DNA of 64,000 nucleotides from DASXAI01 sp963728985 (lineage in GTDB: Bacteria; Actinomycetota; Acidimicrobiia; Acidimicrobiales; Ilumatobacteraceae), in assembly GCA_963728985.1 (NCBI GenBank), contig CAVSME010000003.1, forward strand, positions 1,364,001 to 1,428,000, written 5' to 3'. The notes under the pieces were generated by a model. It saw only the letters and a list, made by a program, of their open reading frames with translations, did no database searches and had not been told where the DNA came from. The position numbers and the translations under genes were made by a program. Numbering within the stretch: position 1 is the stretch's first letter; the number at the start of each line of letters is the position of its first letter. This document shows, one piece after another, positions 1 to 7,915 of the stretch.

Positions 1-335
1 GCACGAGCGTGAGCGCCGGCGAGAAGCAGCTGCTCACCATCGCTCGTGCCTTCCTCGCCGACCCGACCATCCTCATCCTCGACGAGGCCACCAGCTCGGT
101 CGACACCCGCACGGAGGTCCTCATCCAGGAGGCCATGGCGGCGCTGCGCTCCCAGCGCACGAGCTTCGTGATCGCCCACCGGCTCTCCACCATCCGCGAC
201 GCCGACATCATCTTGGTGATGGACGCCGGGCGCATCGTGGAGCAGGGCAGCCACGCCGAGCTGCTGGCCGCCGGCGGCTTCTACTACAACCTCTACAACG
301 CCCAGTTCATCGCCCCCGCGGCGGAGGTCGCCTGA
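1..335 (+). CDS. ABC transporter ATP-binding protein, C-terminal part
   Basis: The gene is cut by the window start; the reading frame is open from base 3. What remains is the end of an ABC nucleotide-binding domain: a signature loop (VSAGEKQ), Walker B with the catalytic glutamate (ILILDEATSS), a D-loop (SVD) and the switch histidine (AHRLSTI). The tail after the H-loop (GRIVEQGSHAELL) is typical of exporter-type subunits in which the ATPase is fused behind a six-helix membrane domain, so the missing part is probably that domain. The substrate cannot be read from this fragment. The signature starts with Val instead of the usual Leu, which is tolerated in the family. Confidence 0.93.
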   Translation, partial: TSVSAGEKQLLTIARAFLADPTILILDEATSSVDTRTEVLIQEAMAALRSQRTSFVIAHRLSTIRDADIILVMDAGRIVEQGSHAELLAAGGFYYNLYNAQFIAPAAEVA

Positions 336-390
336 GTCGTACTGACGCGATCTATCAACCGTGGCGACGCATATCGCGCACGAGATCGTG

Positions 391-1311
391 TCAGAGGCGG
401 TCCTTCGGGTAGCCGGGGTAGGACTCCTTGAACACGCCCGAGTGCAGCAGGACGACGGCGGCCACCTTGTCGTTGCTGGCGTCGGTCAGCGTCGTGCGGG
501 TCCAGTACGACTCCGTGCGGCGGCTCTGGCTCAAGCCCACGATCTCCCGCTTGATGCGGTAGTCCTGCTCGACGAAGACCGGGCCGTTGATCAGGCGGAT
601 CTCCAGGTCGAGGAACAGGCCGAGGGCCGGGCCCCGCACCGGGAAGCCGCGCCCCGACTTGTTGGCGAGGACGCTGATCATCTCCATCGGCACCACGGCA
701 CGGCCCCATGGCGATGACGACGACCCGGCCACCGTGTACCACGGGTGCGGTTCGGTGATCTTGGCCAGCTTCTCCTCCAGCGAGAACGGGTAGCCCGAGC
801 CGTTGCCGTCGGCGTGGTTCATCGAAACCACGTCGCCCGCGTCGCGCTCCATGCCCACCTTCAGCTGGTCGACGATGAACAGCTCGCCGGGATCGCCCTG
901 GGCGGCGCGCCGGGCATCCAGCTCGGACTCGCCGTGGTCGGGCCCGATCGACGCCGTGCCCGTCAGCACCGGCGTGCCGTCGGCCTTGTGGGCCTCGATG
1001 CGCGCTGACGTCGGTCCCGTCGTCGTCATCGACGCCTGCACCTGCTCGCCCTCTACCACCATCGTGCGGAAGTGGCTGCTGATGCAGCCCCGCTCGAACC
1101 ACGCCGGACCCCACAGCGCCACCGCCATCGGGTCGAACTGGCTGAAGTGGGTGGGGCCCTCGATCGGCGCGCCGGTCAGCCCGAGCGACGCCGCCGTCTC
1201 GCCGTCGTGGACGCTGGCGTGGCCGTCCACCTCCTGGTCAGCGAGCATCTGGGCCGGCGCCCGCAGCGGGCCGGTGACGGTGAGCTCGGTATCGAAGCGC
1301 ATGACGGGCAA
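391..1311 (-). CDS. Hotdog-fold (MaoC-like) conserved protein
   Basis: A 306-residue protein with no signal peptide or membrane segment. The N-terminal half contains a stretch around HASVHDGETAASLGL and EGPTHFSQFDP that resembles substrate-binding hotdog or MaoC-type dehydratase folds acting on acyl-CoA thioesters. I do not see a complete catalytic Asp-His motif, so enzyme activity is not shown. It ends 1 bp from nothing functional on the same strand and begins 1 bp after the stop of the AtzG-like gene, so it is probably the last gene of an operon with the amidase upstream. Function remains unknown; the fold assignment is a family-level guess. Confidence 0.6.
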   Translation of the reverse strand: MPVMRFDTELTVTGPLRAPAQMLADQEVDGHASVHDGETAASLGLTGAPIEGPTHFSQFDPMAVALWGPAWFERGCISSHFRTMVVEGEQVQASMTTTGPTSARIEAHKADGTPVLTGTASIGPDHGESELDARRAAQGDPGELFIVDQLKVGMERDAGDVVSMNHADGNGSGYPFSLEEKLAKITEPHPWYTVAGSSSSPWGRAVVPMEMISVLANKSGRGFPVRGPALGLFLDLEIRLINGPVFVEQDYRIKREIVGLSQSRRTESYWTRTTLTDASNDKVAAVVLLHSGVFKESYPGYPKDRL

Positions 1312-1312
1312 C

Positions 1313-1519
1313 CTACCGCTGCGACCAGTCGGTGAACCGTGGCTCGGCGTGGAAGATGGTGCCGGGCGACTCGTACCGGACGCCGTCGATGGCGTACAGC
1401 GCGTCGAAGGCCTGGCGCTGCAGCGGGTAGGCGGCGATCAGGCGGTCGCGCTCGTCGGGAGTGAGTTGGATGCCGGCGGCCGCCAGCAGGGCGTCGACGG
1501 TGGCGGCGGTGTCGTCCAT
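1313..1519 (-). CDS. AtzG-like small amidase partner (DUF4089 type)
   Basis: A 68-residue protein. The ATG at 1519 is chosen because a strong AGGAGG lies just upstream; the frame stays open further up but only over the amidase gene. It has the pattern of the AtzG/DUF4089 family: short helices, a central R-Q-x-F-D-A-L and a C-terminal E-P-x-F segment. AtzG is known to form a complex with the amidase AtzE, in the manner of GatC with GatA. Here the gene follows an amidase after 16 bp, which supports the same partnership. The match is based on length, pattern and context, not on strong sequence identity. Confidence 0.72.
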   Translation of the reverse strand: MDDTAATVDALLAAAGIQLTPDERDRLIAAYPLQRQAFDALYAIDGVRYESPGTIFHAEPRFTDWSQR

Positions 1520-1535
1520 GTCGATGATCTCCTCC

Positions 1536-2957
1536 TCAGATGGCGGCGAGCCGCTCGGTGACCATGGGCGCCACCTGGAGATGCCAGTCCGTGACGGACT
1601 GGTAGGCGTCTCCCGTGCGGACCAGCGTCGCTTCCTCGAACGGGCGCCCGGCCAGTTGGAGCGACAGCGGCAGCCCACCCTCGGTGAAACCCATCGGCAC
1701 GACCAGCACCGGGTTGCCCACACCATCCCAGTAGGCAGTGAGGATCTGCCGGAAGACGGCCATGACGCCGTGCTCGGCGAGCAGGTCGTACCGGGGCGAG
1801 CCGATCGCGCACGTGGGCGACGCGATGACGTCGACGTCGGCGAACAGTTCGGCCAGCCCGCCCTGCGCCAGGCGCCGCACTCGTTGCGCCTGCACATAGT
1901 CGGCGCCGCTGGGCAGCGCACCCAGGGCGAGGATGTCGCGAGTGCCGGCGAAGTAGTCCTGCCCGCGGGCCCCGATGTCATTGTGGTGGTAGGCCAGCGC
2001 CTCGGCCGCCATGGTGACGATGACCGCGGTGACCACTTCGTTGTAGTGCGGGAGCGTGACCTCCACGACGTCGGCGCCGAGGGCGGCCAGCGCCTCGGCG
2101 GCAGCCTCGAAGCAGCCGGCCAGCGCCGGGTCGCTGCCGTCAGGGAAGTGGTTGGTCCGCTCGACGCCGACGCGCAGCCCGTTGAGGCGGCCGTCCAGCC
2201 CGGCCGTGAAGTCGGGCACGGGCCGATCGACGCACGTCGGATCGCTGGCGTCGAACCCGGCGATGACGCCGAGCATGGCGCCGCAGTCGCGCGCCGAGCG
2301 GGCCAGCGGGCCGATGTGGTCGAGGCTGTAGCCGAGCGGCACGCAGCCCGACTTGGGCACGCGCCCGTAGGTGGGCATCAGCCCCGACGTGCCGCAGAAC
2401 GCTGCGGGGATCCGGATGCTGCCGGCGGTGTCGGTGCCGACGGCGGCCAGGAACATGCCGGCGGCCACGCCGTTGCCGCTGCCGGAGCTGGATCCACCGG
2501 GCCACGCGGCCACGTCCCACGGGTTGCGAGGGATGGGGAAGGGCTTCGTGGCATCCGGGAAGCCCACGGCGAACTCCATGGTGGTGAGCTTCCCGGTGAG
2601 CACGGCGCCCCCGGCCTTCAGGCGGGCGACCACGGGTGCGTCCTTGCCCTCGCCCCAGGCCGGATCGAGGATGAGGCTCTGGGCCGTCGTCGGGCCCTCG
2701 GCCATGGCCAGGATGTCCTTGACCCCGACGGGAATGCCGTGCAGCGGTCCCCGATCGGTGCCCGCCGCCAGCTCGGCGTCGGCTCGGCCGGCGGCGGCGA
2801 GCGCCTCATCGTCGAAGCGGGCGAGGTAGGTGCCGAGCTCGCCGTCGAGGTGGTCGGCGGCGGCGATGCACTGGCGGGTCAGTTCGACGCTGGTGAGCGC
2901 GCCCGCCCGTAGCCGGGCCGCGGCGTCGGTGACGGTCAGCGGGAGTTCGGTGGTCAC
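1536..2957 (-). CDS. Amidase signature family hydrolase
   Basis: 473 residues from a GTG at 2957; the frame extends upstream but overlaps the divergent cysteine-cluster gene, so the GTG is preferred. The amidase catalytic triad is complete: Lys80 in GIPVGVKD, the cis-Ser157 in the glycine/serine-rich loop PGGSSSGSG, and nucleophile Ser180 in GTDTAGSIRIPA. It hydrolyses a carbon-nitrogen amide bond in the cytoplasm; the substrate is unknown. The AtzG-like partner 16 bp downstream makes an AtzE-like small-molecule amidase (biuret/carboxyurea-type substrates) more likely than the tRNA amidotransferase subunit GatA, which would normally sit with gatB and gatC. Confidence 0.93.
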   Translation of the reverse strand: MTTELPLTVTDAAARLRAGALTSVELTRQCIAAADHLDGELGTYLARFDDEALAAAGRADAELAAGTDRGPLHGIPVGVKDILAMAEGPTTAQSLILDPAWGEGKDAPVVARLKAGGAVLTGKLTTMEFAVGFPDATKPFPIPRNPWDVAAWPGGSSSGSGNGVAAGMFLAAVGTDTAGSIRIPAAFCGTSGLMPTYGRVPKSGCVPLGYSLDHIGPLARSARDCGAMLGVIAGFDASDPTCVDRPVPDFTAGLDGRLNGLRVGVERTNHFPDGSDPALAGCFEAAAEALAALGADVVEVTLPHYNEVVTAVIVTMAAEALAYHHNDIGARGQDYFAGTRDILALGALPSGADYVQAQRVRRLAQGGLAELFADVDVIASPTCAIGSPRYDLLAEHGVMAVFRQILTAYWDGVGNPVLVVPMGFTEGGLPLSLQLAGRPFEEATLVRTGDAYQSVTDWHLQVAPMVTERLAAI

Positions 2958-3112
2958 CGGGCGATCGTTCCATGGCCGAACGCTGGTGTCGACCGGGCCG
3001 TCGCTCCGCTTCGCGGTGCATCTGGCGACCAGCTCGCGGCCCCGCTGGCTGCGATTCGGGTGGCCCCGCCGCTGACGTGTGGCCCGGCGCCTGACTCCTA
3101 CGCTGGACGGCG

Positions 3113-3625
3113 ATGGAGGACGAGCTCCCGGCCGGCGCCTTCTCGACGTGGCTGACCGACATGCGGGCCGCACTCCGCGGGGAGCGTGACGCCGACGTGC
3201 CCTGCGGCACCTGCACCGCCTGCTGCACGTCGTCGCAGTTCGTGCACATCGCGCCGGACGAGACCGACACGCTGGCCCACATTCCCGCCGCGCTCGTGTT
3301 CCCGGCTCCGCGCCTCCCGAAGGGCCACGTCCTGCTCGGGTTCGACGAGCGGGGCCACTGCCCGATGCTGATCGACGGCCGGTGCTCGATCTACGAGCAC
3401 CGGCCGCGGACCTGCCGGACGTACGACTGCCGGGTGTTCCCGGCCGCAGGGTTGGAGGCCGATCAACCGGCGATCGCGGCGCGGGCACGTCAGTGGCGGT
3501 TCAGCTTCCCAGCGGCGGCCGACCGGGCCGACTGTGACGCGGTCCGAGCCGCCGCCCGGGCGCTCGGCGACCAGTCCGCCAGCCCGATCAGGGTCGCCAT
3601 CCGGGCCGTCGAGCGCGGCGGCTGA
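3113..3625 (+). CDS. YkgJ-type cysteine cluster protein
   Basis: 170 residues, starting at the ATG after the divergent amidase promoter region. It carries the cysteine arrangement of the YkgJ/CxxCxxCC zinc- or iron-binding family: CGTCTACC near residue 31, then a cysteine in GHCPML, another in GRCSIYEHRP, and CRTYDCR. Family members are thought to bind a metal or an Fe-S cluster; no reaction is established. The gene is monocistronic here and converges with the VOC gene (1 bp between stops). No signal peptide is visible. Confidence 0.9.
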   Translation: MEDELPAGAFSTWLTDMRAALRGERDADVPCGTCTACCTSSQFVHIAPDETDTLAHIPAALVFPAPRLPKGHVLLGFDERGHCPMLIDGRCSIYEHRPRTCRTYDCRVFPAAGLEADQPAIAARARQWRFSFPAAADRADCDAVRAAARALGDQSASPIRVAIRAVERGG

Positions 3626-3626
3626 C

Positions 3627-4058
3627 TCAGCTTTCCCAGGTCAGGCCGGTATCGAAGATCTGGCCGATGCGCAGGGCGTTGCCGAACGGATCGCGGATGC
3701 CGAAGTCGATGCCGTACGGCTTGGGCGACGGCTCGTCGGTGATCTCGACGCCCCTGCCCTTCAGCGTCTCGTAGGTGCCCTGGGCGTCCGGCGTGGTCAG
3801 GAAGATCGACCCGGCCACGGCGCCCTTCGTGAGGAGCTCACGGACCTGTGCGGCGGTGGCCTCGTCCATGGCCGGCGGGCCCGGCCGCTCGAGGAGGATC
3901 TCCCGGACCGGATCGCCCGGCACCCGCACGGTGAGCCAGCGCATGAAGCCGAGGTCGAGGTCGGTGCTCAGCTCGAGGCCGAGCTTGTTCGTGTAGAAGT
4001 CGAGGGCTTCGTCCTGGTCGAGGACGTAGATGGCGGAACGGCTGATTGCTTCGTACAT
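3627..4058 (-). CDS. VOC (glyoxalase/bleomycin-resistance) family protein
   Basis: 143 residues from the ATG at 4058. It shows the paired beta-alpha-beta-beta-beta modules of the vicinal-oxygen-chelate fold: SAIYVLDQDEALDFYTNKLG at the N-terminus and AQGTYETLKGRGVEI followed by GIDFGIRDPFGNALRI at the C-terminus. Such proteins often bind a metal for isomerase or dioxygenase chemistry, or bind drugs; the specific role cannot be told. It lies 26 bp downstream of an AraC-type regulator on the same strand, a very common pairing that suggests co-transcription. Confidence 0.9.
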   Translation of the reverse strand: MYEAISRSAIYVLDQDEALDFYTNKLGLELSTDLDLGFMRWLTVRVPGDPVREILLERPGPPAMDEATAAQVRELLTKGAVAGSIFLTTPDAQGTYETLKGRGVEITDEPSPKPYGIDFGIRDPFGNALRIGQIFDTGLTWES

Positions 4059-4084
4059 GCCGCTGACGGTACGACCGGGGTCGG

Positions 4085-4504
4085 TCAGGACGCTTCTCCG
4101 AAACTGCTCGGTCGGGCCCACACCTTGACGAAGCACGACGGCGCCCCCGGCATGGGACCCCGCAGGCGGAACTGCGAGGGCGATTCCCCGACCACCTCCG
4201 TGAACGTGCGGCTGAACGTGCCGAGGCTGGAGAACCCCACCTCCATGCAGATGTCCGTCACGGTGCGGTCCGTGGTGCGCAGCAGGTACATCGCCCGCTC
4301 GATGCGACGCCGCTGCAGGTAGCGGTGCGGCGTCTCGCCGAACGTGGCCTTGAAGGATCGGATGAAGTGGGCGTCGGACACGTGGGCGACGGCAGCCAGC
4401 GCGGCGACGTCGAGGGGCAGCTTGTAGTCGCGGTCGATGGCGTCTCGCGCCCGCAGCATCCGGCGGTTCTCGGCCTCCACCGAACGAGCCACGCCACCAG
4501 TCAA
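4085..4504 (-). CDS. AraC family transcriptional regulator (short form)
   Basis: 139 residues, consisting almost only of the C-terminal DNA-binding region: two helix-turn-helix units, the first around LDVAALAAVAHVSDAHFIRSF and the second around TVTDICMEVGFSSLGTFSRTF, with the family motif FGETPHRYLQRRRIE between them. There is no N-terminal ligand-binding domain, so it may respond through a partner or act constitutively. It is the first gene of a two-gene unit with the VOC protein and probably controls it. Confidence 0.92.
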   Translation of the reverse strand: MTGGVARSVEAENRRMLRARDAIDRDYKLPLDVAALAAVAHVSDAHFIRSFKATFGETPHRYLQRRRIERAMYLLRTTDRTVTDICMEVGFSSLGTFSRTFTEVVGESPSQFRLRGPMPGAPSCFVKVWARPSSFGEAS

Positions 4505-4563
4505 CCAGCGATCGGTGTGGTGCCGTTCGGACCGCAGTGACGAAGCGGCGAGATTGGAGCAGA

Positions 4564-5313
4564 ATGCTCTTCATGGGCTCGTCCGCTCCGGCGGTCCGTG
4601 TGCCCGAGATGGTGCCGATCCTGTCTCGGGGCAAGCACCGCAACCCTCGCAAGGGCGCCTGCTTCATGGAACTGGCGTCGTTCGTGGCCGGCGAGCCCTG
4701 GAGCGATCACCCGGCGTGCACGCACCCGCTGCTGGCGTCGCTGGCCCGGCTGGTGAACGACGTCACGAGCGACCGCGCCCGCCAGCGCCTCGCCCCCTTG
4801 ATCCCCGACGTCATCGGCCTCACCAGCGACGACCCCCGCATGGACGTGCGGATCGCCCTCCGAGCCGCCGCCACCGCTCTGCCCGTGGCGGCGGAGCGGC
4901 ACCAGCCCGCGCTGGCGGCGGCCGTGATCGCCGCCAACCGGTTCCTCGACGAGCTGGACGACGTCGCCGACCTGGCCGATCGCCCGTCTGACCGCCTCGA
5001 GGACGAGAGCCGCTGGGCCCTCGGCCACGCGCCGGGCGCGGCCCGCTGGGCCGAGGAGTTCACCGAGCTGTGCTCGCCGTCTCTCGCCGGGTTCCGGAGG
5101 TACGGGGCGCCGTGCGTCCTGCGTACCTCGGTCGAAGCGATCGCCCACGGCTGCATCCCCGACCCGGACCGGATGCTCCGGGATCTGCTGCGCACCACGA
5201 TCGACGAGTGTGCGGCGTGGATCCGGCGCCCGCCCGCGTCGCCGGCGCCACCCGGCCCGCCGGCAGCCCAGGTTCGCGACCGTCCGCGCCTGCCCCGGCT
5301 GGCGCCCCGCTGA
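4564..5313 (+). CDS. Conserved actinobacterial protein of unknown function
   Basis: About 249 residues from the ATG at 4564, with other possible starts at 4537 (GTG) and 4573 (ATG). The N-terminal part, GKHRNPRKGACFMELASFVAGE followed by SDHPACTHPLLASLARLVND, is a pattern I recognise from conserved uncharacterised actinobacterial proteins. The rest is helical and Ala/Arg-rich with a proline-rich tail. No enzyme motif, signal peptide or membrane helix is evident. It is divergent from the AraC gene. Function unknown. Confidence 0.72.
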   Translation: MLFMGSSAPAVRVPEMVPILSRGKHRNPRKGACFMELASFVAGEPWSDHPACTHPLLASLARLVNDVTSDRARQRLAPLIPDVIGLTSDDPRMDVRIALRAAATALPVAAERHQPALAAAVIAANRFLDELDDVADLADRPSDRLEDESRWALGHAPGAARWAEEFTELCSPSLAGFRRYGAPCVLRTSVEAIAHGCIPDPDRMLRDLLRTTIDECAAWIRRPPASPAPPGPPAAQVRDRPRLPRLAPR

Positions 5314-5358
5314 CCGGCTCGGCTCACCCGCCCCGAGGCCGGTGAGCCGCGGCCAGCA

Positions 5359-6099
5359 TCAGGCCGGCGGGGCGACCGGCGTGGCGTCCTGGGCCGGCCC
5401 GAACGTGGCCGTCACCGTCGCCGGCTTGCCGCCCACCGTCGTGGCGTAGCTCACCGAGCTCAGCAGGTTCCCGCTGATGGCCACGTCGAGCTGCACCGGG
5501 GTGTCCCCGGCGACGCCGAGGGAGGCGGGAGGCACGGTGACGGCGAAGTGCGCCGTCGCACCGTCGTTGGATGTGGCCTGCACGGCGGCCGGCGCCTGCA
5601 GGGCACCGATGGGATCGGCGTCGGCCGGGTCGGTGTCGAGCGCCTGCCAGTCCCCGCCGTCAGGCATGACCCAGCTGCCATCCGGGGTGATGACGTAGGA
5701 GACCTTGCCGTCGCCGCTCGTCAGGGTCAGCCGGCTGCCATCGCCGACCCGGTCGCCGTCGGCCACGAGGGCGACGGCGCCATCGAGCGTCACCGTCGAC
5801 ACGAAGTGGTACGTCGTGGTCAGCGACGCCAACGCACCCTGCAGCGTGGCGGCGGGATCGGGAGGTGGCGCCGGGGCCGCGGTGGGCGCCGGGGCCGGTG
5901 CAGGTGCGGCCGGCGCCGCCGTGGTGGTCGGCGCCGGGGCCGTCGTGACCGCCACGACCGGGGCGGCGGTCGTGGCGGTCGCGGCGGTCTTGGTCGCGTT
6001 GTCCGAGTGGCCGCCGCTGCAGGCGGCGACGCCGAGGGTGAGGATGCAGAGACCGGCGCCCCACCAGGGGCGCCGATCGCTGCTGCTGTGCTTGGTCAT
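5359..6099 (-). CDS. Secreted lipoprotein with Ala/Pro/Thr-rich linker
   Basis: 246 residues. A lipoprotein signal peptide ends in the lipobox LGVAAC, giving a lipidated Cys27. This is followed by about 50 residues of Thr/Ala/Pro low-complexity linker and then a folded domain from about residue 82 (LQGALASLTTTYHF onwards) built of beta-strand repeats. That domain is reminiscent of LppX/LprG or LolA-like lipid-binding lipoproteins, but I cannot confirm it. It lies 9 bp downstream of the next secreted protein gene on the same strand, so the two are probably co-transcribed and work at the cell surface. Confidence 0.78.
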   Translation of the reverse strand: MTKHSSSDRRPWWGAGLCILTLGVAACSGGHSDNATKTAATATTAAPVVAVTTAPAPTTTAAPAAPAPAPAPTAAPAPPPDPAATLQGALASLTTTYHFVSTVTLDGAVALVADGDRVGDGSRLTLTSGDGKVSYVITPDGSWVMPDGGDWQALDTDPADADPIGALQAPAAVQATSNDGATAHFAVTVPPASLGVAGDTPVQLDVAISGNLLSSVSYATTVGGKPATVTATFGPAQDATPVAPPA

Positions 6100-6108
6100 G
6101 GCCGTCGC

Positions 6109-7227
6109 CTAGCGCGAGCCCCGAGCCCAACCACCGCCACCGTGGCCGTCACCAGGGTCGTTGTCGTGCTGGCCCGGACCGGTCCGATCGCCCCAACCAT
6201 CGTGGTGATGGTCCTGCGCGGGGTCGGTCGTCGACGTCGGCGTGTTCACCGTCGGGTCGGTCCGCCCGCACCGCAGCCGGGGATCGGCCGAGATGCGCAG
6301 GTTGCCGTCCTTCTCGCTCACGCGAATCCGCACGGATTCGGTGTCGGAGAACATGACCTTGAGCGTGTTCCCGTCGACGGCGGCGGTCCCGGTCGACGGC
6401 GTCACCGCGCCAGCGGTGATGGTGCCATCAGCGGCGACGTTGTAGGCGACCGACGCGGCCGTCCCGTCGCACAGCATCCCGGTCCACGTGTGGTCGCCGG
6501 CGGCTTGATCGGCCGGCTGGGAGACACCGGAGATCTTCGACAGCGAGACCTGCGATGCCGCTCGGGTCACGTCACCACGGGTGAACAACAGCGCCGTGAT
6601 GGTCAGCCGTCGCGACTGGATGCCCGACGTGAACGTGACGGTGGCACGAGCGGCTCCGGCGTGGTCGTCGCCGAAGTGGTTGACGTCGCCGATCACCGCA
6701 CTCGGATCACTGCTCGAGATGCCGGTGATGTCAGGCGCACCGTCGGCCGTCGCCCCGATCGTGAAGCCGACCGTGGTGGTGGCGCCCGTACCGAAGATGT
6801 CGCCACTCCATCCGCCGGTGCCGGAGATGTTGGCGAGCGAATCCGCCACCACTCCGGTCTTCTCGCCACCGTGACGGGTCTCGACGCGGACCTTGCCGCT
6901 GTTGGCGTCGTTCACGAACATGACCCGGTTCGGGTGCACCTTCGTCGCTGTCAGGTTGTCGGCCGGGTTCACGTTCACCTTGGCCAACGAACCACTCGGC
7001 GTGGTCGACACGTCGACCGTGAGCGGCACGCCGAAGAGGGGCAGTGTGGTCGTCGAGGTATCCGCGACGACGGGGTCCGCCGCCGGGGCGGTGGTGTCGG
7101 TGGTCTCGTTCTCGGCCGCCAGTGGTGACGCCGACACCGGGGACGCCAGCAAGGCGATCATCCCACCGCCGGCCAGGACTGCGCCGGCGACCATGGCCCA
7201 CGCTCTCCGCCTGTAGATGTGTCTCAC
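6109..7227 (-). CDS. Secreted protein with His/Asp/Gly-rich tail
   Basis: 372 residues from a GTG at 7227 with a clear GAGGAGG eight bases upstream. An N-terminal signal peptide (Arg-rich then a hydrophobic AGAVLAGGGMIALL core, cleavage after about PVSA) leads to a Thr-rich linker and a large beta-rich extracellular region. The last 40 residues are dominated by His, Asp and Gly (DHHHDGWGD and similar), a composition suited to metal binding. It is divergent from an ECF sigma factor gene across 139 bp, which suggests it is a target of that sigma factor. I do not recognise a named domain. Confidence 0.72.
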   Translation of the reverse strand: MRHIYRRRAWAMVAGAVLAGGGMIALLASPVSASPLAAENETTDTTAPAADPVVADTSTTTLPLFGVPLTVDVSTTPSGSLAKVNVNPADNLTATKVHPNRVMFVNDANSGKVRVETRHGGEKTGVVADSLANISGTGGWSGDIFGTGATTTVGFTIGATADGAPDITGISSSDPSAVIGDVNHFGDDHAGAARATVTFTSGIQSRRLTITALLFTRGDVTRAASQVSLSKISGVSQPADQAAGDHTWTGMLCDGTAASVAYNVAADGTITAGAVTPSTGTAAVDGNTLKVMFSDTESVRIRVSEKDGNLRISADPRLRCGRTDPTVNTPTSTTDPAQDHHHDGWGDRTGPGQHDNDPGDGHGGGGWARGSR

Positions 7228-7366
7228 TCCACGTACCTCCTCGACTTCGGCCCGCCGTGATGGGACACGCCGGGAGCCGATCGATGGTTTGGGTATGGCC
7301 GACACGCAGCGTGGGTAAGCAACCGCTGCCCGGCGGGACGGGCCAAACCTCTGGCACGCTTGGGGC

Positions 7367-7915
7367 GTGTCGTTGGGAGTGGAGTTGGCGATCCAGATGA
7401 CCGTGCCGGCGGAGGCGGACGCCACCGACACCCTCGAGGTCTTGTTCCGAGCGCACTACGCCCGGCTCGTGCGCGCCCTCACGCTGGTGTCGGGGAGCCG
7501 CGAGGCAGCCGCCGACGCCGTGCAGGAAGCGTTCGTGAAGGCGCACCTCCACTGGGCCCGGATCCGCCGCTACGACGACCCGGTCGGCTGGATCCGGCGC
7601 ATCGCCATCAACCGGCTGCGCGACGACCACCGGCGCACGATCCGCAAGCAGCGCGCCGTCGATCGCCTGGCCTCCGAGCAGACGACGGTGAGCATCCCGG
7701 ACCACTCCCCCGACGCCGACCTCCACTGGATGCTCGCCCAGTTGCCGGGCCAGCAGCGCCTCGCGCTGGCGCTCTTCTATGTCGACCAGCTGACGGTCGC
7801 GGAGGTCGCGGCCACGATGCGGCTGAGCGACGGCGCCGTGAAGTTCCACCTCCACCGGGGTCGTGAACGGCTCCGCCAGGTCCTGTCCCAACGCCAGAAC
7901 GCGGCACAGCGATGA
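7367..7915 (+). CDS. ECF-type RNA polymerase sigma factor
   Basis: 182 residues. Region 2 (LFRAHYARLVRALTLVSG, then AADAVQEAFVKAH, then the RRIAINRLRDDHR segment) and region 4 (LPGQQRLALALFYVDQL, then VAEVAATMRLSDGAVKFHLHRGRERL) are both present, so the protein is complete for the SigE-like actinobacterial ECF group. It redirects RNA polymerase to its own regulon. Its stop overlaps the start of the next gene (ATGA), a typical arrangement of an ECF sigma with its anti-sigma factor. The divergent secreted protein is a probable target. Confidence 0.95.
   Translation: MSLGVELAIQMTVPAEADATDTLEVLFRAHYARLVRALTLVSGSREAAADAVQEAFVKAHLHWARIRRYDDPVGWIRRIAINRLRDDHRRTIRKQRAVDRLASEQTTVSIPDHSPDADLHWMLAQLPGQQRLALALFYVDQLTVAEVAATMRLSDGAVKFHLHRGRERLRQVLSQRQNAAQR

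Noticed and set aside
1461..2912. A 483-codon plus-strand frame opposite the amidase
   Set aside because: Composition (Gly/Arg/Val/Glu/Asp-rich) is that of an antisense shadow; the minus-strand amidase has the catalytic triad.
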